From positions 1-64,000 of the forward strand of contig NZ_JAHKSN010000014.1 of the NCBI RefSeq assembly GCF_018863415.1: a DNA stretch of 64,000 nt, in the 5' to 3' direction. Position numbers and translations under genes: made by a program. This document shows, piece after piece, positions 29,399 to 37,906 of this stretch. The stretch's first letter is position 1. Each line of letters begins with the position of its first letter. Source of the DNA: Deinococcus aestuarii. Lineage in GTDB: Bacteria > Deinococcota > Deinococci > Deinococcales > Deinococcaceae. A model generated the notes under the pieces. That model saw only the letters and a list, made by a program, of their open reading frames with translations, made no database searches and had not been told where the DNA came from.

Positions 29399-29710
29399 AT
29401 GTACGCGAGGGTGGTGACGGTCCAGATCCGGCCCGGAAAACTGGCGGGGGCGGTGCACATCTACCGCGAGTCGGTGGCCCCGGCGCTGGCGCGGTTTCAC
29501 GGCTTCGCGGGGGGACGGCTCCTGACCGATGCCGCGACCGGGAGGGGGCTGATGCTGACCCTCTGGGAGAGCGAGGCTAACCTGCGGGCCCTGGAGGCGA
29601 GCGGGGGGTTTCAGGAGGAGGTCGCCCGCTTTCAGGCCGTGCTCGGCGCCCCGCCCAGCCGCGAGGACTACAAGGTCAGCGTGACCGTGGGCGAGGAGGC
29701 CGGGCGGTGA
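29399..29710 (+). CDS. Small antibiotic-biosynthesis-monooxygenase-like (ABM fold) protein
   Basis: A 103-residue protein with the pattern of dimeric alpha-beta barrel proteins. It has the first strand YARVVTVQIRPGKLAGAVHI, the helix with YRESVAPALARFHGFAG, the strand GRLLTDAATGRGLMLTLWES and the helix ANLRALEASGGFQEEVARF. Members range from heme-degrading enzymes to functionless dimers, so no reaction is claimed. The ATG at 29399 is supported by GGAAGGGGG five to six bases upstream. It appears intact although it sits among pseudogenes. Confidence 0.65.
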   Translation: MYARVVTVQIRPGKLAGAVHIYRESVAPALARFHGFAGGRLLTDAATGRGLMLTLWESEANLRALEASGGFQEEVARFQAVLGAPPSREDYKVSVTVGEEAGR

Positions 29711-29792
29711 CCGTGGGGACGCCTCCACCCCCTTTCCTGCTCCTCACACGACCCTGAGACTCCCCGTCCACACCACGGAAAGGAAGGCAGCT

Positions 29793-31394
29793 ATGTCCCG
29801 AGAACGTCGGCCGATGCGGAGCAAAGCCCCTTCGATCCTCGTCCTGTCGAGCGTGCTGGCGGTGGGTGCCCTCGGGGCCGCCGCCGTGGCGGCCTCGTAG
29901 GCTGGCCCTCCCGCCGGTGGGGACACGGCGCTGCCCGCGGCGGTCACCGCGATCATCAACAGACCCCAGTTCCGGCACGCGAGCTGGGGCCGGCTCGACC
30001 TGAACGCCCGCACGGGAGAGGTCGCCCACGCTCGGCGGGCCGGGGAGATGTTCGTCCCCGGGTCCACCACCAAGCTGTTCAGCCTCTCCGGGGCCTGGAA
30101 GCTCCTGGGACCCGACAGCCGGATCACCACTCCGGTGTACGCGCGGGGCACCCGGCGCGGGTCCCGGCTCGACGGCGACCTCGTGCTGGTGGGCGCGGGG
30201 GACGTGACCTTCGGCGGGCGCACCACCCCGGACGGGCGGGTGGCGTTCACTGACGTCGACCACACGGACGCCAACGTCATCCCCGGGGCCACGCTGACCC
30301 CGCAGGACCCGCTGGCCGGACTCAACGCCCTCGCCGGTCAGGTCCGGGCCGCGGGCATCACCCGGGTCAGCGGGAACGTGGTGGTCGACGACCGGCTGTT
30401 CTCCACCGACCTGCAACCGGCGCCGACGCCCTTGATGATCAACGAGAACGTGATCGACGTGCTCGTCCAGCCCGGCGCGGTCGGGCGACCGGCGGCCCTG
30501 ACAGTGCGGCCCCCGGCCGCCGCCTATACGGTGCAGTCGACCGTCACCACCGTGGCGGCGGGTCAGCCCAGCGCGGTGACGGTCTCCGGGTTGGCGCCGG
30601 GCCGGATCACGGTTTCAGGCACCATCGCCGCCGACTCCGCCCCGCTGCTGCGCACCGCGCCCATCACCGACCCCGCCGCCTTCGGCCGAACCGTCTTTAT
30701 CCAGGCGCTCAGGGCCAGGGGCGTTCAGGTGGACGCCCCGGCCACCGGCCCGAATCCGGCCACGCGGCTGCCGCGCAGTTCCCGGTATCCGGCGGGTTCC
30801 CGGGTCGCCCGGTTCGAGTCGCCCCGCTACGCCGAACAGGCCCGGTTCATCCTGAAGGTCAGTCACAACCTGGGGGCCAACACGGCCATCTGCCTGCTCG
30901 CCGTCCGGGCCGGGAGCGACGGCTGCGCCGACGGCTTCACGGCGCTGGGGGCCTTTCTGACCCGGACGGGGGTCGACGTGGGGAGCCTGGTGATCTCCAG
31001 CGGGGCCGGGGGCGAGCCCAACCGCCTGCCCCCCACGGCCGTCACGCAGTTGTTGCGCTGGTGGACCCGTCAGCCGGACTTCGGCCGCTGGCGCGAGTCG
31101 TTGCCCGTCCTGGGCGTGGACGGCACCCTCCACGACGTCGCCACGGGCAGCCCGGCGCGCGGCAAGGTGTTCGCCAAGACCGGGACCCTGATCGACGCGG
31201 ACCTGCTGACCGGCGACATCGTGTTGCTGACCAAGGCCCTGGCCGGGTACTTCCAGACGGCCGACGGAACCTGGCAGGTGTTCGACATCGTGGTCAACAA
31301 CCCCGGCAAGAGTCCGGACATTCTCAGCCTGCTCGGGGTCGGTGAGGACGTCGGGCAGGTGGCCGCCGCGCTCTGGCAGGCGCAGAACCCGTAG
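29793..31394 (+). pseudogene. dacB: PBP4-type D-alanyl-D-alanine carboxypeptidase with an in-frame amber codon
   Basis: From the ATG at 29793 (AAGGAAGG upstream) one frame of 534 codons runs to 31394, interrupted only by TAG at 29898-29900. That codon falls at position 36, right after a signal peptide (SSVLAVGALGAAAVAAS). The remainder is a full peptidase S13 protein: PGSTTKLFS (S-x-x-K), KVSHNLGAN (S-x-N) and GKVFAKTGTL (K-T-G). Translation from an internal start at 30048 would keep STTK but lose the signal peptide, so it could not act in the cell envelope. Either the gene is inactive or the stop is suppressed or a base-call error. Confidence 0.8.
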
Positions 31395-31465
31395 CGGAGG
31401 GGCAGGACCTCCGGTAAGCCCCGTTCCCTGCCCGCACCCCCCGTCACCCGGAAGGAACCCCGCGC

Positions 31466-31700
31466 ATGAGCGACCCGAACAGCCCGCCCCTTCTTCCGCC
31501 GGACACGACCTCGCGCCGACGGCGACCGCACGACCGCCAACAGCATGCCCTTCCGTCCTGGACCGTTACACCTTGGCGGGGACGGTGGACCCGGCGGCGG
31601 TGGCGGCGCAGGAGGGCGGCGATAGCCTACCCCAGTTCACGGTGACGGGGACGGCACGCTCCCGCTCTTCTTCACCGTCGCCGACTTCCGGTGCGCCCGC
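31466..31700 (+). pseudogene. Possible degenerate gene remnant
   Basis: After a ribosome-site-like GGAAGGAACC the text reads LDRYTLAGTVDPAAVAAQEG and LPQFTVTG in one frame and DGTLPLFFTVADF in the next. A missing G in the run of four near 31646 would join them. This looks like coding sequence that has lost its frame, but the family cannot be recognised. It lies between the dacB-like pseudogene and the lipoprotein pseudogene. Confidence 0.3.
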
Positions 31701-31771
31701 CCGCAGACGTTCGACTGCCCCACTTCACCGCCCGGCCCACACCAGGCCCACGGTCCCAGAAGGGGAACCCG

Positions 31772-32803
31772 ATGACCAGGAAGCCCACACCCGCCCGCCT
31801 CGCCCCCGCCGCCCTGATTCTCTCCGCCCTGCTGCTGGGCTGTAACCAGCAGGGCACGGCTCCGCCCACCGGCGGCGTGAACGCCCTGGTCCTGGGCTCC
31901 GTCCAGAGCCCCTATCTCGACACGCTGAAGCCCAACCTGAATCTCGTCCAGTACACCGGCAGTCAAAAGGTGGACGATTACGACCTGATCGTCTTCGACG
32001 GGGACGCCCAGAGCCCCCAGACCCTTCAGGCCGACCCGCTGGTGGAGCGGGCGCTGCGCTCGGGCAAGTGGGTGCTGGGGCTGGACGTGAGCGAGGCCCA
32101 CCAGCGCACGGGCCTCGGGGACCGGCTCGGCTTCGTCACCCGGAGCACGAGCCCCGGGTGGCTGGTCCGCATGGCCCGGGACGAGAGCGGCCACCCGGCG
32201 ATGTGGATCGTGGACGCGCCCACGGGGCAGGAGGCCCTCACGACGACGCCGTTTCCCGCGGGGATTCTGGGTGACCCCGCCGCCCAGCTCAGCGCCAGCA
32301 CGAACGCCTATGCCGACCTGGTGATGTCGCGCCTGCGTGCGCCCCTGACCGGGGTGCGCGACACCCCCATCCCTTCCGACCTCATCATGAAGACCTACTT
32401 CTACACGCCCACGACTCCTTACACCTTCACCGGGACCTACCGGGGCCCCGGCCAGCAGACCTCCACGGCCCAGGACAACTTCACCTTCAACGTGTACCTG
32501 GATAATTCCAACAATCCGCAGGGCAACTTTCAGTGGGTGGAGGTGAACAGCGATGTCACCGCCAACCCCACGAGCGGAGCCGGCACCTTCGCGGCCATGA
32601 ACATGCTTGAAAAGGCCTGGTTCCTGGACAAGCAGACGGTATCGGTGAGGCCCTCGGCCGCCGCCGACGCGCTGTTTACGTCTTACGGCAGCTCGCCCGC
32701 CACGGCCAACGGCGTGACGGAGGTGACCACGGGCCCACGGGCACGACCTTCACGGTGGACTTCTCCGACGACAGCGGGCCCAACGCCAGCTACGTATACC
32801 AAC
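31772..32803 (+). pseudogene. Lipoprotein gene, frameshifted and fused at its 3' end to inverted MOSC sequence
   Basis: The ATG at 31772 (AAGGGG upstream) begins a lipoprotein with signal LILSALLLGC and the acylated cysteine at residue 24. I do not recognise the family: the middle contains DDYDLIVFDGDAQSPQ and WVLGLDVSEAHQR, a flavodoxin- or glutaminase-like beta-alpha pattern, then a beta-rich C-terminal part (NFTFNVYLDNSN). Near 32730 one base is missing: the next frame continues as TGTTFTVDFSDDSGPNASYV. At about 32800 the text changes to the inverted end of a MOSC gene. A fused product of about 423 residues could be translated, but its tail would be nonsense. Confidence 0.7.
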
Positions 32804-33243
32804 CGGAAGTACCAGCCGCTCAGCCCGGTCTCTTGCACCCATAACGTGAGCTTCGGTTCGCCGTGCCGTGCGGCGAGCTTGAAGCACGGTTTGCGCGGCT
32901 GGCTGACCTGCACGATGGCCTGTTCGATCTGGTACACGTCGCCGATGCACGCGTCTTCCTCGGTGAGCCCGCTCGTGGTGAAGTTCTCCCCGAACGCGGC
33001 GTCTCCGAGGGGTTTGCCCAGCCGCTCCTGCCAGGAGGGGTAGTGCTCGCTCGGGTAGACGCACACCGCCTTGTCCGGCCCGCCGTGGTTTTGCCGGTCC
33101 GCCTGGCCGTCGTCCTCCAGCCCCTCAAGACCCAAATACAGCACCCGACTCACCGGCGTCTTCACGAACCCGCTCGGCACACTGCCGTCGAGGTAGGGAA
33201 GCGGTTGCGGTAATCCGACGCTGAGGACTTGAATCCGACTCAT
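32800..33243 (-). pseudogene. MOSC-domain protein (YiiM-like), C-terminally truncated
   Basis: The ATG at 33243 begins MSRIQVLSVGLPQPLPY, followed by LEDDGQADRQNHGGPDKAV, YPSEHYPSWQ, FGENFTTSGLTEEDACIGD and SQPRKPCFKLAARH with the conserved cysteine. MOSC proteins bind a sulfur-molybdenum cofactor-related ligand, and YiiM reduces N-hydroxylated compounds. The family is about 210-224 residues, but the homology here ends after about 147 residues at GLSGWYFR, where the text runs into the reversed lipoprotein gene. The cysteine is retained but the C-terminal helices are lost. Confidence 0.75.
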
Positions 33244-33328
33244 GAGGACACCTCCATGTGGCGCGCGGCGGCTTCGTCGATCCGACCGCCCGATGCGGCG
33301 TGCGACGTGGACGAGTTGGCGAATGGGG

Positions 33329-33680
33329 TCACAGGTAACTCCCGAACAGCGGGCGAGGTAAGGTGGCGGCGACGAGCAGCAGGTGCGCGTCTTCCCCGCC
33401 GTGCGCGACGAGGCGGTATGGAGTGCGGGCGTCGAAGTGCGCGGCGTCCCCAGCGCCCAGGAGATGTTCTTCGAAGCCGAGGATGAGCTGGAGTTGGCCT
33501 TACAGGACGTACAGCCATTCCGCGCCGTCGTGCTGGTACAGCTCGTCGCCCTCACGGTTCGCCGGCACGACGACGCGGATCGGGCGCAGGTTGAACTCGC
33601 CACCACGCGCGGAAAGGCTGGCGAGCCGCAGCCCGTTGCCGGGTTGCAGGGTGAGGTTCCGTCCCTCTTTGTCCGTTCAT
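33329..33680 (-). pseudogene. Cupin-domain fragment of an XRE-type regulator, with an in-frame stop
   Basis: Reading leftward from about 33680 gives LTLQPGNGLRLASLSARGGE, VVVPANREGDELYQHDGAEW and LYVL, then a TAA at 33500-33502, then GQLQLILGFEEHLLGAGDAA, HFDARTPYRLVAH and a normal stop at 33329-33331. This is the sensor half of an HTH-cupin regulator, of the type that often accompanies amine or polyamine genes. The N-terminal DNA-binding half is missing: the frame is closed just upstream, where the exported-protein gene ends. Two lesions (truncation and nonsense) make it non-functional. Confidence 0.7.
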
Positions 33681-34213
33681 GGGCGGGAGACCGTGAAGTT
33701 CACGGTGAGTTGCCGCCCGTCATGGCTGTGCCCCTGCCCGACGACCCCGTACCGCCAGCCCGCGCCGGGCAGCAGGAAGACGTTTGCCATCCACTGGCTT
33801 TTGGCCGGCTGGTAGCGGTTCTGGTAGGTCAGGGTCTGTGCGCCCGCCCGGTCGGTGCGTTGGGCACTCGCGTAAATCTTGAGGATGCCGCCTTCCTTGA
33901 GGGCGGCGACGGGCGGCACCTCCACCTGGTCGAGGGCCCAGGGGACGGCCACGCCGTTCACCTTAAGGGTGGACTGCGCCAGCACCAGCCTGGCATAAGC
34001 CCGCGCCTCGGCCACCGTCACCTTTCCGTCGCCGTTCGGATCGAGGGACCTGATGATCACGCCCACCACCTGTACCCCCGGCGTTAGGTCCAGTTCAAGC
34101 TGCACGGTCCCCGGCGCGAGGGTCAGGTACGCGCCCTGCACCAGCTCGTCCACCGGATGTGCCCCGGCGCCGCCGAGCAGCAGGGCCGTGAGCCCCCAGG
34201 CCAACTTGCACAC
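33677..34213 (-). CDS. Exported protein with an EF-hand-like motif
   Basis: A 178-residue protein with a signal peptide (LAWGLTALLLGGAGA, cleavage before HPVDEL). A beta-rich domain follows. The loop DPNGDGKVTVAEARAY near residue 58 matches the calcium-binding EF-hand or dockerin loop (D-x-N-x-D-G-x-x-x-x-x-E). The closing strand is YGVVGQGHSHDGRQLTVNF. Similar N-terminal domains occur in exported proteins linked to HupE/UreJ-type transporters, but that link is tentative. It starts 9 bases after the stop of the upstream DUF3500 gene and is likely cotranscribed with it. The C-terminus lies at the border of the pseudogene region and may be shortened. Confidence 0.6.
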   Translation of the reverse strand: MCKLAWGLTALLLGGAGAHPVDELVQGAYLTLAPGTVQLELDLTPGVQVVGVIIRSLDPNGDGKVTVAEARAYARLVLAQSTLKVNGVAVPWALDQVEVPPVAALKEGGILKIYASAQRTDRAGAQTLTYQNRYQPAKSQWMANVFLLPGAGWRYGVVGQGHSHDGRQLTVNFTVSRP

Positions 34214-34222
34214 GTCAAGGCC

Positions 34223-35452
34223 TCACTTCAGGGAGGTCCAGGCGGCGCCGTACTCGTTGGTGGGGTCGCGGTACATGTTGTGCAGGTGGTTGGTGGGGTC
34301 CCCGTCCGTGGCCTGCGGGGAGAACTCGATGATCGCGGTCGGACCCGTCACCCGCCAGTACGCCGCGCTCCCCGCCGCCGTGGGGCCATACCACGCGAAA
34401 TAGGTCTGACTCAGGTTCTTCTGGATGTCCGTCATCTTCGCGGCGAGGTCGTTCGCGTTCAGGATGCCCAGGCGGTCCCGGATCAGCGCCAGGAACAGCG
34501 TCTTCTGCGCGGCCGTCATTTGGCTCCCCGGCAGACCCTCGGGCTGGAGGGTCTGCCCGTCGTGCCCGGGCCCGAGCACGAGGTCGATGCGGTTGGTGCT
34601 GATCACGACTTTCGCCTGCTGCGCCGCCGTCAGGCTGTTCAGCAGGGCGGACGCGGCGGTCATCTCGACCGGAACCTGCGGAATGATCGTGAACGTCTGG
34701 TTGTTGAAGCTGACCCGGACCGGCTCGCCGCCCGTCAGGGTGGGCGACAGGCCGATGTTCGGCCCGACGACGGTGGCATTGATGGCGAGGTGATGTCCGC
34801 CGAACTGCATCATCCACGGCGAGGTGGTGGACGGCGTGCCGACGAATGAGACGAAGTAGGACTCGCTGCCGAACTTCACCGGCGCGCGGGCACCGCCAGC
34901 GCCCGGGGGGGGGCCGCCGGCGGGGTTCCCGACCTGGCCGGCGGGCGGCGGGGTGCCCTGCGCGCCCGCGGTGGCGCTGCCCGCGGCCCCAGTCGGGCTG
35001 GCCGTCCCGGCATTGGTCCGTCCGCCGGGCGTGCCGGAATCGGTGGCCTGGGTAATGTCGTCCGCATCCATCTGCCCCTGGACCATCGCCACCCCCTGCT
35101 CGCTGAGGACGGTGCCCAGCAGGGTCATGAGCGCGGTCTTCTGGGTGGCATTCAGGTCGCCCCAGGGGACGCCCTGGCGATTGACCCCGGCGCCCCCCTG
35201 CGGAAAGTTCGACCAGTTCTTGCGCTGCGTGTTGTCCGTCCAGGCGAAGAGCACGGCCTTCTTCTGCGCCGCCGTGAGGGTGGCGAGGAAGGCGTTGGCG
35301 GCGTTCACGACCCTCGTGGTCTGCGCGTCGGCGGCGAGAACGGTCGTCGTGGGCGCGGCGGCCCCACCGGCCGAGGCCAGCGAGAGGGTATGCAGCGAGG
35401 CCCCGACGAGGGCGACGGTGATTAGACCGGAGAGCAGCTTCATCTTGTGCAT
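34223..35452 (-). CDS. Exported DUF3500 protein
   Basis: A 409-residue protein of the DUF3500 family, whose function is not established. A signal peptide (LLSGLITVALVGASLHTLSL) comes first. The family core follows: FLATLTAAQKKAVLFAWTD, WSNFPQG, VPWGDLNATQKTALMTLLGT, then PWMMQFGGHHLAINAT and PTAIIEFSPQ with NHLHNMYRDPTNEYG at the end. Residues about 140-200 are a low-complexity Gly/Pro/Ala/Thr-rich insertion (TPPPAGQVGNPAGGPPPGAG) that splits the domain, which is unusual. The HH and HLH histidines suggest metal or substrate binding. It lies between an esterase gene and an EF-hand gene. Confidence 0.8.
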   Translation of the reverse strand: MHKMKLLSGLITVALVGASLHTLSLASAGGAAAPTTTVLAADAQTTRVVNAANAFLATLTAAQKKAVLFAWTDNTQRKNWSNFPQGGAGVNRQGVPWGDLNATQKTALMTLLGTVLSEQGVAMVQGQMDADDITQATDSGTPGGRTNAGTASPTGAAGSATAGAQGTPPPAGQVGNPAGGPPPGAGGARAPVKFGSESYFVSFVGTPSTTSPWMMQFGGHHLAINATVVGPNIGLSPTLTGGEPVRVSFNNQTFTIIPQVPVEMTAASALLNSLTAAQQAKVVISTNRIDLVLGPGHDGQTLQPEGLPGSQMTAAQKTLFLALIRDRLGILNANDLAAKMTDIQKNLSQTYFAWYGPTAAGSAAYWRVTGPTAIIEFSPQATDGDPTNHLHNMYRDPTNEYGAAWTSLK

Positions 35453-35545
35453 GTCGAACCCACTTCCATTCTTGAGTTGAGGAAGGCCGCCCCCAGAAAA
35501 CGCTCTGAAGGCCGAAATTGAGTCGTTCGTAAAGCCGTCCTTGCC

Positions 35546-36889
35546 TCACTTGTGCTGGGTGAAGAGCCAGTCTCGGACCCCCGCGATGGTGTACGCGATA
35601 GGCCAGGTGTAGATGTGCCCGGCCCCGGGGTTGTTGGTGATGCCTGCCGGAATGACCGTCCCCTTCTGGAACACGGTGTAGTAGATATTGCTGTCCGGCC
35701 CAGCCTTCAGCACGGCGTCCACGTCGTTCTGGAACTCGGCGGCACTCGCCCGGCCATTCCACACCGCCCGGGTGATCTTCGCGCCGTTCTGCTCCAGCAC
35801 GGGCATGATCTGGTTCATCACGGGGTACGCCTTGGGGTCGTCCTCCGACGCGATGACCCACATCTTCTTGTTCGCCAGCGGGGCGACCTGCGCCGGGTCC
35901 CACTGCCCGGCCACGATGAGCGAGGCGGCGAACAGGTCGGGGTACTTGAGGTTCAGCGCGAGGGAAGCCATCGCCCCGCCCGACTGCCCGGTGGTGTATA
36001 GGCGGTTCTGGTCGATGCTGTAAATCCGGGTCAGGGTTTGCAGGAGGCGCACGGTGATGTCCGGGAACTCGCTGATCTGGTTGGCGTCGTTCGCCAGGCC
36101 CACCGAGTACTGCGGGGCCAGGACGAACGCGGGGTGTTTCGCCTGGTCCTCGGGCGAGGCGAACGAGACCGCGCCCAGGCCCTGCTCCAGGGTCCGCAGC
36201 GGGTTCGTGCCCGTCGTCCCGTAGTCGTGCATGAACAGGACCAGCGGGTAGTTCTGCTTCGGGTCATAGTTCCTGGGGACGTACAGGTTGTAACTGAGGC
36301 GCTGGCCGGTCACGGGATCGGTGAAGCGCAGGACCTGGAAGTCGTCCACGATCAGGTTCTTCAGCCGGGTGTTGATGATCGCGGTGGGGGTCGCCGCATA
36401 CGTGGCGCCGCCGACCGTCTGCACCGTTCCGGCCTGGTTGACGACCACCTCGGCCGTCTTATCGACATTCGGCGCGAACACCGGGGCGCTGGCGTCGTTC
36501 GGGTCGAGTTCGATGACGACGAACCGCCCGTCCCGCCCGGCCGTGGCCTTGGCCGCCTGGGTGGTGGCGTAGACCCGGGTGATGGTCCGCCCGGAGACCG
36601 TGAAGGTCGCGGCGCTCAGGCTGCTGTTGCGGATGGACTGGTCATACTCCACGATGGCCGCCGTGATGTTCTGACTGCGCCCGAACACCTCGGTGACCGC
36701 CGTGACGTTTTTGATGTGTTCCCCGGAGAAGACGGTGGAATTCACGGCGGGACCGGCACCGCCCGTCGGGTCACCCGAACTGGGGGTGCTCGACTGACTG
36801 GTGGCGGGCGTGCCCGAAGACGTGCTGCCCTGCGCGGCCACCGCGCCGCAAAGACTCAGGGTGAGGGCCATCCAGACCGCTTTGTTCAT
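35546..36889 (-). CDS. Exported alpha/beta-hydrolase esterase with N-terminal Ig-like domain
   Basis: A 447-residue exported esterase. A signal peptide ends at GAVAAQ and is followed by a Ser/Thr/Gly-rich linker. Residues about 50-190 match the Ig-like N-terminal domain of EstA-type esterases. The hydrolase domain contains YNLYVPRNYDPKQNYPLVLF, the oxyanion region MHDYGTTG, the nucleophile elbow LYTTGQSGGAMASL near residue 310, ASEDDPKAYPV (acid) and GAGHIYTWPIAY (His). It belongs near the PHB-depolymerase/feruloyl-esterase-like group; the natural substrate is unknown. The ATG at 36889 is chosen for the signal peptide. Confidence 0.8.
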   Translation of the reverse strand: MNKAVWMALTLSLCGAVAAQGSTSSGTPATSQSSTPSSGDPTGGAGPAVNSTVFSGEHIKNVTAVTEVFGRSQNITAAIVEYDQSIRNSSLSAATFTVSGRTITRVYATTQAAKATAGRDGRFVVIELDPNDASAPVFAPNVDKTAEVVVNQAGTVQTVGGATYAATPTAIINTRLKNLIVDDFQVLRFTDPVTGQRLSYNLYVPRNYDPKQNYPLVLFMHDYGTTGTNPLRTLEQGLGAVSFASPEDQAKHPAFVLAPQYSVGLANDANQISEFPDITVRLLQTLTRIYSIDQNRLYTTGQSGGAMASLALNLKYPDLFAASLIVAGQWDPAQVAPLANKKMWVIASEDDPKAYPVMNQIMPVLEQNGAKITRAVWNGRASAAEFQNDVDAVLKAGPDSNIYYTVFQKGTVIPAGITNNPGAGHIYTWPIAYTIAGVRDWLFTQHK

Positions 36890-36926
36890 CGTTCGATCCT
36901 CGCTTTGGTCGGGAGAGTGCAGGGGC

Positions 36927-37706
36927 TTACGACGATGTGGACACACCCAGGCGTTGTAGGGCGGCCTTGGCCCTTTGATTGCCCACCGCCGCCGCCTGCC
37001 GGTACAGGGCGACGGCCTGGTTCAGGTCCTGCGTGACGCCCAGGCCACGCTCATACAGGGAGGCTAGCCCGACCATGCCGTCGGAAGCGATGAGGTCCCC
37101 CCGCTGGGCGGCCTTGGTGTACCACTGCGCCGCCAGAGCGTAGTCCTGGGCCACACCCTTCCCGAGTTCGTACGCCCGGCCCAGGTCGTACTGGCTGGTG
37201 ATGTCGCCCAGGTTCGCCCCTTTCTGGAAATAGGCCGCGGCTTTCGCGTCGTCGTCCGCCTCTTCGTAGGACAGGCCGATGTAGCGGGGTGCCTTGAGGT
37301 GTCCTGCCACGTCAGCGGCCATGAAGTATTCCAGGGCCTGATCCGCGTCCTGGGTCACGCCCACCCCCTCGCGGTACAGCAGCCCGAGGTTCAGCAGCGC
37401 CCCGCCGTTCCCCTGCGCGGCGGCTTTCTCGTACCAGGAGCGCGCCTGAGCGTCATCTTGCGGGACACCCTGCCCCTGCTGGTACATCTGCCCGAGCATG
37501 GTCTGTCCGTCGGCATTTCCGGCCTCGGCGGCCTGTCGGAAGTCCTGGACGGCCAGGGTGTAGTTCTGTTGCCCCATGGCCTGCCTCCCTTGCGTGACGA
37601 GGGCGGCGGCCTCGCTGGCGTTCGGAGGACTCCCGCCTAGGGATGGCGTGCAGGCCGACAGGAGGAACGCGGCGAGCAGCAGGGGCGTGGGTGTTGGCGC
37701 TTTCAT
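36927..37706 (-). CDS. Sel1-repeat lipoprotein
   Basis: A 259-residue lipoprotein with signal LLAAFLLSAC (acylated cysteine at residue 19) and about six tandem Sel1-like repeats from residue 45 to 255. Each has the pattern A-x-x-x-Y-x-x-G-x-G-V-x-x-D-x-x-x-A-x-x-W/Y-Y-x-x-A, as in MYQQGQGVPQDDAQARSWYE and AYELGKGVAQDYALAAQWYT. Such solenoids mediate protein-protein contacts. It probably sits at the outer face of the membrane as a scaffold for exported or envelope proteins. The ATG at 37706 has AAAGGAG upstream. It is 37 bases ahead of the esterase gene on the same strand. Confidence 0.82.
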   Translation of the reverse strand: MKAPTPTPLLLAAFLLSACTPSLGGSPPNASEAAALVTQGRQAMGQQNYTLAVQDFRQAAEAGNADGQTMLGQMYQQGQGVPQDDAQARSWYEKAAAQGNGGALLNLGLLYREGVGVTQDADQALEYFMAADVAGHLKAPRYIGLSYEEADDDAKAAAYFQKGANLGDITSQYDLGRAYELGKGVAQDYALAAQWYTKAAQRGDLIASDGMVGLASLYERGLGVTQDLNQAVALYRQAAAVGNQRAKAALQRLGVSTSS

Positions 37707-37906
37707 GGGACTCCTTTGCCTCGGCCGAAGGGAGCACCCCTCGGGCACGCGTCGCCTGTTCTGGGTGCCCTGTGCCGGAGAAGTTCACGGCCCACCCCCC
37801 TTCGGTGCGTCCAGGTCCGACTCGTGTCGGGGGGCGTTCCCGTTCGCAAAGTACCGGGGCCATGTAACGATTCTGTAAATAAAGGTCCGCTCAAGGCCGG
37901 GGCGGC

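Noticed and set aside
31691..33043. A 450-codon lipoprotein gene read straight through
   Set aside because: The last 90 or so codons are frameshifted and then read antisense through the MOSC gene, so the full length is not a natural protein.
34215..35903. A 562-codon minus-strand frame covering the DUF3500 gene in another phase
   Set aside because: The DUF3500 frame has signal peptide and family motifs; the other frame is a low-complexity shadow.
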